In this document: piece after piece, positions 21,254-31,792 of the stretch | Position numbering within the stretch: the first letter of the stretch is position 1 | How the letters are laid out: every line of letters starts with the position of its first letter | NCBI GenBank assembly: GCA_022225965.2 | Contig: JAKJXP020000001.1 | Location: 124,001-188,000 of the forward strand | Length of the DNA: 64,000 bases | Origin: Diatrype stigma | Taxonomy: Eukaryota > Ascomycota > Sordariomycetes > Xylariales > Diatrypaceae | Reading direction: 5' to 3' | The notes under the pieces: generated by a model | Seen by the model: the letters and a program-made list of their open reading frames with translations, nothing else | What the model was told of the DNA's origin: nothing | The model's database searches: none | Program-made: the position numbers and the translations under genes

Positions 21254-22196
21254 TCGCGCGATTTGGTTGGATAGATAGATGAATCAACCATAGACATATA
21301 CAGAAATTACAAATATTATCATGACTACACAAGCGAGTCCTTAGCAGTGATCGTTTCATTGAACTATTCAATCTACTTGTCTACATATGGCACGAGCGAA
21401 AGCCGGCTAGACACAACTTTGACGACTCAGTAGATACGTTGTTTGGTTTTCTACTGCTACCCCAGAAGAAGCCCAAGATAAAGTCGCCGTTAGCAACCTA
21501 TCCTACAAAGTCTACTCAAGCAGGAGGCCAGGAGGCCTACTTCCAGAACCCCTCAAGCTCCATATTAACAAGCTCCACAACGAGCTTACCCCAAGATAAA
21601 AAACATGGAGCACCATTCCCCGTATACTAGCATCTTGTCTGGGTAAAATAAATGGTTGGTAGCTAGGCTCATACTTAGTAGCAGTGGGGGTCGATCCGAA
21701 AGGAACAAAACGCTGGCTGGCTGACTGACTGCGTGCTGAGTGGGGGATCGTCAGGGATCAAGCGGTCCTACCTATACTGTCGTGACTGTCTGTACAGCGA
21801 TGCACGAAGGAGCCGTCCAGACCAGATCGACTCCACTGGTTGCGTACCCAGGCAGCTGCCAGGTAAGAATTGAATCAAGCTTGATCCTTCAAGTACTTTT
21901 GGTTCCTAGTTTCCTCGCATCGTCATGAGTGGATCATGAGGGGTTGAGAGGGGGAGGAGGGGGCTAAGTCAGGGTAAGGGTAAGGGTAAGGGTAAGGGAT
22001 CTTACTTAGGTAACGGCAACTCAAATGATGCAACCGCCGTGAAACGGAGCTCGGGTTTCAACAACATCAGGTCAGCAAGACTATTCGTGTGCATACATGG
22101 ATTTTCGCGTGCTGTTTTCTGACTATTGAAGATCGTTTTGCCTCCCACCTATCGAACTAACTATCCAGGTTGGACAACCTAAATAATATACACAAC
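21254..22196. other. Intergenic with GGGTAA repeats
   Basis: 943 bp between the SDR and the zinc dehydrogenase. It contains (GGGTAA)4GGG 200 bp before the next start; otherwise nothing recognisable. Confidence 0.55.
21972..21998. repeat. (GGGTAA)4GGG short tandem repeat
   Basis: Four perfect hexamers plus a fifth G3 run. It resembles but is not the fungal telomere unit TTAGGG. Five G3 runs with 3-nt loops could also form a G-quadruplex. Confidence 0.9.
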
Positions 22197-23472
22197 ATGT
22201 CCGAGACCACCGTACAGGCCTCTGTGCTTCATGGGGTGAGGGATTTGAGAACGGTATGATCCCCGCTGGCGACGGTCGGCTTTTGCTTGCTTGCCTGTTT
22301 GAGTGCGCATGGTACTTAGATATATCAAGACTCACGCGATGCTTCCCTAGGAGACGCGCAAGGTCCCCGCGCCGGGCCCCGACGAGCTGCAGATCTCCGT
22401 CCGCAGCACCGGGATCTGCGGGTCGGACCAGCACTACTTCAACCACTACCGCAACGGCGACATCCTGGTGCGGGAGCCGCTCTCGCTAGGCCACGAGTCG
22501 GCCGGCGTGGTCGAGGCCGTCGGGTCGAACGCGGCGGGCCAGTTCCAGCCGGGCGACCGGGTCGCGCTCGAGGTCGGGCTGCCGTGCGAGAAGTGCGCGC
22601 TCTGCCGCGAGGGCCGCTACAACATCTGCCGCGCGATGCAGTTCCGGAGCTCGGCCAAGGCCTTCCCGCACTTCCAGGGCACCCTGCAGGGCCGCATCAA
22701 CCACCCGGCCCGGTGGTGCCACAAGCTGCCCGACGCCGTCACCCTCGACGAGGGCGCCCTGCTCGAGCCCCTGGGCGTCGCCATCCACGCCGTGCGCCGC
22801 GCGCGCCTGCGGCCCGGGGCCCGCGCCCTCGTGCTGGGCGCCGGCGCCGTCGGCCTGCTCGTCGCCGCCGTGCTGCGCGTCGAGCAGGCCGCCACCATCG
22901 CCATCGCCGACATCGAGGGCCGCCGCGTCGACTTCGCCAAGCAGCACGGCTTCGCCGACGTCGCCGTCACCGTGCCGCGCACGAGGCCCAAGACCGACGC
23001 CATCGAGGACCGGCTCGCCCTCGCGCAGGACACCGCCAGGGTGCTGACGGAGGCTGGCGCTGGCGCCTCCGCCGATGAGGAGAAGAAGAAGAATAAGAAT
23101 GATAGCGACGGCTTGTTCGACGTCGTCTTCGAGTGCACGGGCGTGGAGTCCTGCGTGCAGGCCGCCATCTACGCGACGGCGCCGGGCGGGGCCGTCATGC
23201 TGATCGGCATGGGCACCCCGATCCAGACCCTGCCCGTGTCGGCGGCGGCGCTGCGCGAGGTCGACCTGCGCGGCGTGTTCCGCTACGCCAGCACGTACCG
23301 GTACGGCATCGACCTGCTCGAGGACAAGGCGAAGTACGGGCTCCCTGACGTGTCGAAGCTGGCCACCCACCGGTTCAAGGGGCTCGACAGCGTCGTCGAG
23401 GCGTTCAATATGGCGGCGAAGCCGGTGGACGAGGCGGGGAACCTGGTGCTGAAGGTTATCATAGAAACGTGA
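22197..23472 (+). CDS. Zinc-dependent medium-chain dehydrogenase (sorbitol/arabinitol dehydrogenase-like)
   Basis: Exons 22197-22253 and 22351-23472 (97-nt intron) give 392 aa. Exon 1 supplies MSETTVQASVLHGVRDLRT, so the long frame alone would lack the start. The catalytic zinc site is visible as STGICGSDQH (Cys) and GHESAG (His, Glu). The structural zinc lobe is CEKCALCREGRYNIC (four Cys). The coenzyme fold has VLGAGAVGLLVA. These motifs and GDILVREPLSLGHESAG match the fungal polyol dehydrogenase group (sorbitol, xylitol, L-arabinitol 4-dehydrogenase). An insertion around residues 280-300, with EEKKKNKNDS, is longer than in most members. Substrate is not predictable; the neighbourhood suggests a sugar, polyol or aldonic acid. 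Confidence 0.88.
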
Positions 23473-24021
23473 GGGGAGAAGAGCAAGCCATGATGTAACT
23501 GTGGGAAATTGATATGAAATGAAAAGAAAGTTATTGGTACATACGTCTTGGCCAGGACTCTGGTAATGATGAGCCTAGATAGAGTTGGGTGTGAGACTAG
23601 GTAGAAGTCATTGGTTTTGGGCAGCCTTGTAAATAGTAACCCCCCCTAGAGATCCAAGTACTAAGACGATTGAATTACAGCCAATCAACATTAGCATCCA
23701 TAACGGCTGATATTCCTACTAGATGCCTGCCTATCGAGCCGTAGCATGAACAGGCACATTGGGAGCGCCAAGGACCCGCGATGAGGGAGGGGGAACAGTA
23801 CAGTCACAGACTCGAGGGGAGGGAAAAGAAGAGGGTGGGTGACACCGTGACAGGTCAGAATTCATCAATCTTGCATACTATATCACCGAGTATTTCGACG
23901 AAACTTATTCGATGTTACGCTAATTGTACTTATTTAAGAAGCTCTTTCCAAGCCCATTCTCCCAGCCCACGTCAATTTTGATACCGGTTCCCCGTTTTCC
24001 CAAGTTGGTAGGCCTAGCCAA
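23473..24021. other. Convergent intergenic region
   Basis: 549 bp between the 3' ends of the zinc dehydrogenase and the dehydratase. Nothing recognisable. Confidence 0.55.
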
Positions 24022-25390
24022 CTACCACTCGCGGATGCTGCCGTCCGGCCCGTGGAAGACCTTGCACTGCCACGGCTGGGTGTCCTTGGAGATCTTGCGC
24101 ACGAGGTCCTCGTCGATGTCGATGCCGAGGCCGTAGCCGGTGGGGGCCTTGACGTAGCCGCCGGGGCCGATGTCGAAGATGGCCGGGTTCTTCATGTAGG
24201 TGAGCAGGTCGATGTCGTCGCCGGCCTCGGTGTTGTAGTGCATGCCGAGGCTCATCTCGAGGATGGCGAAGTTGGGCGCCGTCAGCGCGATGTGCACGCT
24301 GGCCGCGAAGGCCACGGGGCCCAGGGGGCAGTGCGGCGCGATGGCGACGTCGTACGCCTCGGCCATGCTGGCGATGCGGCGCGTCTCGCTGATGCCGCCC
24401 GCGTGCGCGATGTCCGGCTGCAGGATGTCGACGCTGGCGTCCTCCAGGAAGCGCTTGACGTCCCAGCGCGTGTACAGGCGCTCGCCGAGCGCGATCGGGA
24501 TCGTCGTCTGGTCCGCCAGCTGCTTGATCGCCTCCGGGTGCTCGTTCAGCAGCGGCTCCTCGATGAACAGCGGCCGGTGCGGCTCCAGCGCCCGCGCCAG
24601 CTGCTTCGCCATCGCCTTGTGCAGCCGCCCGTGGAAGTCCAGTCCCGCGTCCAGCCCCAGCGCCTTCACCACCTTGAGCCGTTCTACCGTCGCGTCCAGC
24701 GCCGCCGGCGAGTCCACCCAGTTCAGGTCCTCGGTCGCGTTCATCTTCACGCACTTGAGGCCTTGCGCTAGGCGTGCCTTGCTGTTAAATCGGTCAGCCC
24801 CGGGTCTCTCTCTCTCTCCCCCTTCTGTCTCTATCCTGGATTGCGGGTTACATACGCGGCTGTTTCCACATCTGATGGCCGGTCACCACCGATCCAGCAG
24901 TACACCTGGACTTGTTCTCGGACCTTTCCACCCAGGAGCTCGTAGATTGGTGCTTTTAGAACCTTGCCTAGAGCCTACAGTTAGAGACCTCCTCATGTCA
25001 TGCTACCAACAATGGGAGTTTTACTGTCCAACACGAACGACTAACCTTTAAGATCCCACAGCGCAATGTCGATTCCCGACAGCGCACTCATAAACACCGG
25101 ACCGCCACGGTAAAATCCATGGCGCCAGAACGTCTGCCAGATGTTCTCGATCTCACTGGAGGTACAGATTAGCTGATGAAGCATTCCAATGACTTGCATG
25201 TGGGGAAAGCTTACTTTGCTTCTCGCCCTATCAACCGGACAATCATCTCCTCTAAGCATCCCTCGACAGCCAGATCGTGGCCTTCCAGAGTGGCCTCCCC
25301 CCAACCGAACTCTCCATTCTCGTCGGTGATCTTGACCATCAACCAGCGGGGCTTCACCCGGAAGTGCTCGACGCTCTTGATCTTAGGCAT
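24022..25390 (-). CDS. Enolase-superfamily sugar-acid dehydratase, DgoD-like
   Basis: Minus-strand exons 25390-25215, 25155-25046, 24967-24856 and 24781-24022 (introns 59, 77 and 74 nt) encode 385 aa, close to the 382 aa of bacterial D-galactonate dehydratase. The N-terminal capping domain runs from [16 protein letters not shown] through GEATLEGHD. The barrel has all expected ligands and catalytic groups: LDFHGRLHK (metal Asp and catalytic His), FIEEPLL (Glu), [12 protein letters not shown] (Glu) and APHCPLGP (catalytic His). The C-terminus PDGSIREW also matches the DgoD subgroup rather than fungal L-rhamnonate or L-galactonate dehydratases. Expected reaction: an aldonate to its 2-keto-3-deoxy acid, Mg-dependent and cytosolic. 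The neighbouring aldolase could use the product. Confidence 0.9.
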
Positions 25391-26612
25391 GTTGGGAGCT
25401 TTCTATGATATCAAGCTTCTTGTTTCCTTTCGTCCTCCTTCGATGATCCTGTATTTATTTGTCTTGTTTTTATAGTAACGTGTACCATAGTAGATTGAAA
25501 TGACCGACACCTTTTGAGAAGGGAAGAAACCTAGTTACATCAGCATCTTTGACTTTCAATTTGGCCCTGCGGTCTCCGGTCCCGACATAGCACCCTCGCA
25601 CCCTCGCAACCTCTCTCCGTACCTATTACACTGGGGCAATCTGGATCTAATGGCTCTTAGCGAATGGCCTAACGACACTCCACACTCCACACTCACGATC
25701 CTCCCTCCATAGTTACCCCTCTAAACCCTCCCCTCTTCCCCCCAGTGACCCCCAATACTGACCCCCACTAATATTAGCATGGTGAATGGGGGTCTAGTTC
25801 CCTTGGAAAGAGAGGAATGCGAGACTTTGTTTCAAGCTCACGTGCTCAGGCCAATGTGCATAATGCATGTACATGTGACTGTGTAAAGTAAGTTCCCCTG
25901 TCTAGTCCAGCGTTCCGGCTTATCCGTCCAACGTATGACAGGCACCAGAGTTCCCAACCTCAGGGGCACTTGCAGCAATATTGAGGAATAGCGGGGTTCT
26001 GTATTCCTCTCGAGGGCTGTTTCTTCTCTTGGTCATCGCTCCCCGCAAGCAAAGTCATGGTGATGGGATTGCAGAGGCAGAGGGAGACTGGAGTTGAGTA
26101 ATCATGTCAAGCATCGATGTATAGTATGTCCTGTAAGCCGAAGGCCGGCTTTCAATATCACAGCACATGGTGAGGGGTACACAAGGCATCAGAGCCTATC
26201 ATGTAAAAGCATGAATACCTAAAACCCTGTTATATATCACGTAATGCGGTTAGTGGTCAAGCGGATGTTATATGTATGTAGAAGCATCCTTTGTATTGAC
26301 TCAGAGGCCACCAATGGTGTCAAAGGTTCCAAGCACAATGGCTACTATGTCAGCGAATCCGACACCCTAGAAAAAAGCGGAAGCTTTGAAACAGTCTCAG
26401 TCCCTTCAACCGTACGTTCGCGGCATTCAGTACTGGTGTGTATCAGAATATTATGCCGCCGCGGTATGGTCCTACCACATTGTGATACTACCACGTTATA
26501 GTGTTACCCTCAATCACAATAATACTCCGTGTACATGAAAGCGACCCTTCCATCATCTCTTGGGCTGACTCCCAAAGCCCCTTTATTCGTATTCCTCACA
26601 CCTTGCATCTTC
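25391..26612. other. Intergenic, no gene seen
   Basis: 1.2 kb with short frames only. It lies upstream of the dehydratase and downstream of the 826-aa gene. Confidence 0.6.
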
Positions 26613-29093
26613 TCAACCCCCAATCTCGAATGTCTCAGCACTCCAACCATAATGTGAGTTTAAACGCCGTCCTATGCCTCGCGCGAAATGGCGCGACATC
26701 TTCGTGCTTGCTCCGTGAGGTGCGTGGAAAACAAGTGGTTTCTGGGCCCCGTGCACAATCTTCGGCGTGAACTTCCAACAGGATCCGTCGCCCTTTTCGA
26801 TGGCAAACCCAATTGTTGCCATGGCGTACCGGAAATCTGACCAGTCTATCTCGCCAGTTTTACGCGGCGTATCTTCTACGAAGAACAGATTCTCCAGGAC
26901 ACTAGCCGTCCTCTTGTTGACTTTGATCTTGGCTTGGACCTCCGCTTCCACATTGTTGTGTTCTTCTGCCGTAGTTTCTTGAGGGGGGTTCGGTATTCCT
27001 CTCGTTTTCGCCTTGGTCTTTCGCTTGGCGGCGGTTGTGGCCGCGAAACGCGATGGCCTTTCTTGAAGTCCAAAGCCTCCGATGGCTTTAGCTAAGCATT
27101 CGTCTGTGCATACCGGTTTTCCCTGAACATCTGTTGCCGGCTCTACCCATTCGGGAGTCCTATGGACTTCGCGGGAGAAGACTGCGATTATGCGGGGAGG
27201 AAGACGCACTTTCTGTCGGATCAAGGGTATGAATTGATCCCAAAATCCGTCCAGATTTGCCTCTGCTGCTCTCCTAGCAAGAACTATTCTCCGGGACGGT
27301 CCCGTATAGTCCGGGTACAGAAACCGGTCATTCTCTGCCTTAGTCATGTCAAGCAGTGCCTTTGGGATGGGGACTTTGGATATTTCTTTAAAGCATTCCG
27401 CCACGTCTGTGACTGATGACTCTATAAGTATCGATATGTGTTGATCCAGATAATCGACTATTGGCTCTGACCTAGGGTGTAGAAGTTGGAGTTGATCCAT
27501 CAACTCGACGTAAACTGTGAGATTCGAAATATGGGTTTCCACGACCGGAGCTAGTAGCCCTTTCACTGTCCTGTTGCTCTTTGATATGACCTCAAGATCA
27601 TACAAAACAGTCTTCAGACCAAGGCTGTTACGATCGAACATCGTGCGACGTTCCCAGTCAAACGCGATAGCTATCCGGCATATTTTAATTTCGTCCTCAT
27701 TTAACGTAAATTCCTTGTTGATCACGAACGACGGGACTTTGTCATCATTCAGACACGCAGAGGCTTTGGTGAAGTAGTGGCGCATTGATGGGGATGTAAT
27801 GAACCAGTTCAGGAATTTGTGGAACTCGAACTCGGTCAAACGAGATAGAGCAAGATGTAGGTAGTAAACAGCCATCGTATACTCCCCTGGGAGGTCATCT
27901 TGCGGTAAAAAAGCTTCGTCATATTTTGCTTTTAGCTTGTCCAAGTGTGAGAGGGTTTCTTCAATGGTAGACAGGAGTTCGATATGTCGCACGGCCTTCT
28001 CTAGCACAGAGTGGATAGTCTTTGCCCATCGAACATCAGACCCGGATATTAGGTGCTTCTTTTTCTCATCTGGCTCAACCTCTGTAGTGTACTCTACCAT
28101 TAGGCACTCAGCAAAGTATTTGGGGTTCTCCCGTAGAGAGAACAGATGATCTTTGGCCTCTTCCAGATGAACTCCAATGATAGCGTGGAAGCTCTTGAAG
28201 TTGACGTTGGCGGGGTGACGATAGGGGGCCTCTAGTGACACGATAGAAAGTAACTCAGAGATTGATTTCCCACCGATCTCTGATGATACTTCAGTCTGAT
28301 CTAGCTGTATCGGGCTCGTATATAGTTCCTCGCCAATGTCGTGAAGTATGAGCTCGCAGCATCGGACGAGGAACTTATAAATTCGTGATTGGGCCTTCAA
28401 CACGATCAGGCCTGATCCCGGATCTAGAGTGCATGTTGCTATATCCTTGACGGAAAAAAGCTCTTCGCACTCCTTGAGCGGATATAGTTTTCCGTATGTC
28501 TCCGTGGTTTTCCCGATGAACATCATACAAAAGCCGTTGGTTCCGGTCATCTCTATGCTTAAAGTTCTGATACCTAGGTGGCATGCAGCGAGATCTGCAA
28601 ATGTGAAATGGTCTGGGTCATTGCGACCCCGACTCTTGAGAAGGAGAGGTAAAGGCTCCGTCTTCGCCATGTCGTCGAGATTTAGGTGGGGCGTGATATA
28701 CGGTTGTGGCTTTGGATCACGCCAACTGGACTTCTCTTTGAAGGCAACTATGTCAGGCCGGTGATACAAAGGCATGGCTGGCTCGCCCCAGGCTTCTTTT
28801 AGGATGGCTCGTCTCTTGTTCTTCGACTTTTTGATCCATCTATTTCTCAAAGTCGCCTCATGACGGATAATGATCTCGTGCAGCAGGTGTTGCTGCTCGA
28901 AGATCTGTTGAACGAGCGGCCTGGACGTTGAGAGTAGGTCTTTCACTCTCATGGCTGTGGCCTCAGGCTGTTGGTGGTGTCGCACAAAATCGCTCCATAC
29001 TTCGTGCGTTGTCTTTTGTGTATTATCCATGGTATATAGGTGAAGCCTAGGAAAGACTTGGTCGTCAGTGATGACACTCTGTAAAACCATCAA
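26613..29093 (-). CDS. Uncharacterised fungal protein with HicA-like C-terminal domain
   Basis: Single open frame of 826 aa. Residues 1-720 are mainly helical and charged, without a recognised domain or membrane segment; a basic stretch (AATTAAKRKTKAKTRG) lies near residue 695. The last 90 residues have IDWSDFRYAMATIGFAIEKG, then GSCWKFTP, a histidine-containing FHAPHG and RHFARGIGRRLNSHYGW. This tail recurs at the ends of many fungal proteins of different kinds. Its order of alpha-beta elements and the small-residue/His strand resemble the HicA/YcfA double-stranded-RNA-binding fold; that likeness is my inference. The start could be Met1 or Met22 (MDNTQKTT). Codon use is less GC-biased than in the neighbouring sugar-acid genes. 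Confidence 0.7.
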   Translation of the reverse strand: MMVLQSVITDDQVFPRLHLYTMDNTQKTTHEVWSDFVRHHQQPEATAMRVKDLLSTSRPLVQQIFEQQHLLHEIIIRHEATLRNRWIKKSKNKRRAILKEAWGEPAMPLYHRPDIVAFKEKSSWRDPKPQPYITPHLNLDDMAKTEPLPLLLKSRGRNDPDHFTFADLAACHLGIRTLSIEMTGTNGFCMMFIGKTTETYGKLYPLKECEELFSVKDIATCTLDPGSGLIVLKAQSRIYKFLVRCCELILHDIGEELYTSPIQLDQTEVSSEIGGKSISELLSIVSLEAPYRHPANVNFKSFHAIIGVHLEEAKDHLFSLRENPKYFAECLMVEYTTEVEPDEKKKHLISGSDVRWAKTIHSVLEKAVRHIELLSTIEETLSHLDKLKAKYDEAFLPQDDLPGEYTMAVYYLHLALSRLTEFEFHKFLNWFITSPSMRHYFTKASACLNDDKVPSFVINKEFTLNEDEIKICRIAIAFDWERRTMFDRNSLGLKTVLYDLEVISKSNRTVKGLLAPVVETHISNLTVYVELMDQLQLLHPRSEPIVDYLDQHISILIESSVTDVAECFKEISKVPIPKALLDMTKAENDRFLYPDYTGPSRRIVLARRAAEANLDGFWDQFIPLIRQKVRLPPRIIAVFSREVHRTPEWVEPATDVQGKPVCTDECLAKAIGGFGLQERPSRFAATTAAKRKTKAKTRGIPNPPQETTAEEHNNVEAEVQAKIKVNKRTASVLENLFFVEDTPRKTGEIDWSDFRYAMATIGFAIEKGDGSCWKFTPKIVHGAQKPLVFHAPHGASTKMSRHFARGIGRRLNSHYGWSAETFEIGG

Positions 29094-30772
29094 AGGATAT
29101 ACTTGATATAATGTGTATTTCGTTCAACGTGTAGGGTAATCATGACATTCCCGAAGTATCTCCTGAAATAAACAATGACTGCTTCCAAGCAAAGCAACAT
29201 ACTTATATTCCGGCGTAACGGAATCAATCACAACAACAGGCCCAGAGCTGCAATTGCCAAGTAAATTACCTAATAAGGATAGGCATGGAAAGAGACTGAT
29301 GGTCGAAGAAGGCGAGGTATCCAACTGAAAGTGGTGGTCTCTTCGTTATAGTGATCTCAGCATATCACAACAAGAGAAGGTTTGGTGTAGAGGTCTTGAC
29401 ACGTATTGAAGAAACTTATGAACCAGAAGTATCAACGAAATAAAAGAAGTAGAAGAAGGAATCGTTTAAGAAGGATGTCCGGGAAGTACCAATATTAATG
29501 CGGAGCTAAGGAAAACACGTAGAATCGGCCAACCGAGTACGAAGGTAAATAAACGGAAGGTTACCGGGTACTATCAAGATAAATGCGGAGCCAAAGCAAA
29601 ACACGGTAATAGGAGAAACGGCCATGAAAAGCAAACGAAGCATGGACGAAAATCAATGGAAGATTACCGGAAAGTACCAAAATTAATGCGGAGCCGAAGA
29701 AGATAAGGGAGAAGAAAATGGTGATATAAAGTAAGCAAAGCATGAAGATAAACAATACAAGGCAGGCGGAAAGATATTACAATCACATGTAGTAAGCAAT
29801 CAAGCCAGTAGGAAAGATACAAAGAGAAAGTTCCAAAGCCGGGAAGGTGTACGCGGACGGGGTTCTGAATAGGAGGCGGGAGCAAGGCCCGGGCCGGGGC
29901 GGGAGCAGGGGCCGGAACCTTCCGGGATTCCCCGCCTGCCCCGAAGCCACGATATCAACTGGATATTACGCAAGGTTGTTGCTCCTAACATCCGAAGTAA
30001 AAATGAAATTAAATATGTCTTTGGAAAGAGCCATGATTCATAATTATCATATATTACCCCTTTCATGCGTGGAAACATCCCTGTTTCCGCATATATATGA
30101 CCACGAAACTCACAGTCGTCGAACTCATATAACACTACGCAGGGTTTTTACTAGGTATGAATATCTTTTCAAGGTTGTCTATGTTACCCCCAAGAGCGTT
30201 TATATATTTCAGAAGACATGCGGCGAAAATCTCCAGGGTAAGTTAGTTGTTTAGTTCGAAATGTTGTCTCACTTGTTTGATGGGGACCTTTGTCATCGCA
30301 CCTAGTCCTGATGGCTACACACGTGGCCTTGTGGCTTGATTACCTAACAAACAACAACTCTAGTGCCGTTGCTGAACGTCACGATTCCCTCAGAGATGCC
30401 TGACCATTATGTGAGTTGCCAGTGTTGGGCAACGGAAGTCATCCGACAAAGCTATCTTGACTTCTGCAATGACTACTAGGCATACTAGGGGATTGTTGGT
30501 CAACTGTATGCTTGATATGTGCGGTCTGTTGTTGAACATCCTTTGTCAATAGCCCCTTGGTTGTCTTCTGCCATTGAATGCTATTGTTGGAAACTCGTGG
30601 CTAACTGACTCCTGAAGAAAACCAAACCAGCAGTGTTGCTCACGGTAGACCTCAAGAATTGCTATCTCATTCCATATGTGTTTCATCTACTAATCACAAT
30701 TATGTGCCGACAGACAGTACCTATCAAAAGCTACATATGGAGCCAGCACACGACCGACATCCCTACGTCCAC
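29094..30772. other. Intergenic with degenerate repeat block
   Basis: 1.7 kb upstream of the 826-aa gene. 29478-29760 holds three degenerate repeat copies, listed separately. No gene recognised. Confidence 0.55.
29478..29760. repeat. Three degenerate 85-105 bp repeats
   Basis: Each copy has a core like TACCGGRWAGTACCAARATTAATGCGGAGC, followed by purine-rich AAGAAAA...ACGG and, in copies 2 and 3, AAGCAAA-GAAGCATG. The shared CGGAGC words lie at about 29501, 29586 and 29690. The copies are too diverged to delimit exactly. Confidence 0.7.
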
Positions 30773-31792
30773 TCACCAGCCGGGCGTCCCTTGCGCCTTC
30801 AAACGACCATCGAGACAGCCCAAGAACGAAAAGAACTGTTCCACGGTCACGATCTCCTTTCTCGCAGCCCTGAGATCCTTGATGGAGCGTCGCAGGACCG
30901 GGTGTCGTAGCGCTTCTACATTCCGAAACCCGCCATCCAAGTCCCAGGACGGTGACGGGTTACGCACCTCGCCAAGGCGGCCCAGGAGCACGTACTCGTC
31001 AAGAGCCTCGCGAGCAACAAGCTGCAGCGCGTCTGCAGCGATGCCACCCCCACCCCTCCGACACCCGCTATCCCCATGCCCGCCCTTCCCGAAGTCCTGC
31101 TCGAGGCGCGCTACGATACCCGAGACCGAAATCGATACTACCGAGGGGCGCGCGTCGGCACCGCCACTCTGCCCCCAACCCCCATGCAGTAGAAGAAGCC
31201 ATACAGCGCGGGCGAACTCGGCGCGCACGGCGTCCCAGCCGGTCGGATCGGATACGGGGTCGACGTGGAAAGTCAGGGGGTCGTCGTCGCGCCACGCGGG
31301 GTCCGAGGCGAAGAGGCCGTGTCGCACGAGGCCGGCAAAGACGTCCTCTATGAACGCCTGCGTGAGGAGGCAAGGGGTGGTTGGCTCATCCAGGGCCTCC
31401 GCTGCTGCCACCGCGATGGCGGATACGGCCTCGAAGATCCCGTCTTGGTAGGGGGCGCCGAACTTACCGTAGGTGGTCTTGTCTAGCTGGCAGGACGTGC
31501 AGAGGTCTGCCGTGACTGTAACTACCGGTGCGCGGATGGGGGTGTCGCGCTCGCTGGGGGGGGTATCATCGTCGCCCCATTGCGTCGCCTGGGAGAAGCG
31601 AAAGTTCCGCACGAGTGTGGGCATCGGATCATCTACTATCAAGCGGGGGCAAGCTGCGCAGCTACTGGGTATTACCCTGGGGGCTTGCTTCGCCATCATT
31701 GGACCTACCTTGGATGATCTCGTTTGGACAAATTGCATTCGACAACAATAAGAGGACCCTGGAAACGGTATGACATCTTGAGACCAGAGCAT
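30773..31792 (-). CDS. Hypothetical protein with CxxC pairs
   Basis: Open frame of 339 aa, not recognised. It contains CAACPRL (near residue 46) and CTSCQL (near residue 97), two CxxC pairs that could bind a metal or form disulfides. Ala/Leu/Glu-rich helical stretches follow (residues 120-260), then a Gly-rich loop with GGHGDSGCRRGGGG. No signal peptide or membrane segment is evident from the first ATG. Internal starts at Met19 (MQFVQ) or Met33/34 are possible and perhaps likelier, since the first 18 residues look untypical. GC bias at third positions is strong from about residue 70 on, supporting coding, whereas the N-terminal part is weaker; an intron there cannot be excluded. Confidence 0.55.
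   Translation of the reverse strand: MLWSQDVIPFPGSSYCCRMQFVQTRSSKVGPMMAKQAPRVIPSSCAACPRLIVDDPMPTLVRNFRFSQATQWGDDDTPPSERDTPIRAPVVTVTADLCTSCQLDKTTYGKFGAPYQDGIFEAVSAIAVAAAEALDEPTTPCLLTQAFIEDVFAGLVRHGLFASDPAWRDDDPLTFHVDPVSDPTGWDAVRAEFARAVWLLLLHGGWGQSGGADARPSVVSISVSGIVARLEQDFGKGGHGDSGCRRGGGGIAADALQLVAREALDEYVLLGRLGEVRNPSPSWDLDGGFRNVEALRHPVLRRSIKDLRAARKEIVTVEQFFSFLGCLDGRLKAQGTPGW

Noticed and set aside
21972..21998. Interstitial telomere
   Set aside because: The unit is GGGTAA, not the TTAGGG usual in filamentous fungi, and the array is only 27 bp.
22486..23370. 294-aa minus-strand frame
   Set aside because: Antisense shadow of the zinc dehydrogenase, produced by very high third-position GC; the same applies to long antisense frames at 11632-12327, 16552-17259, 24052-24771 and 52674-53300.
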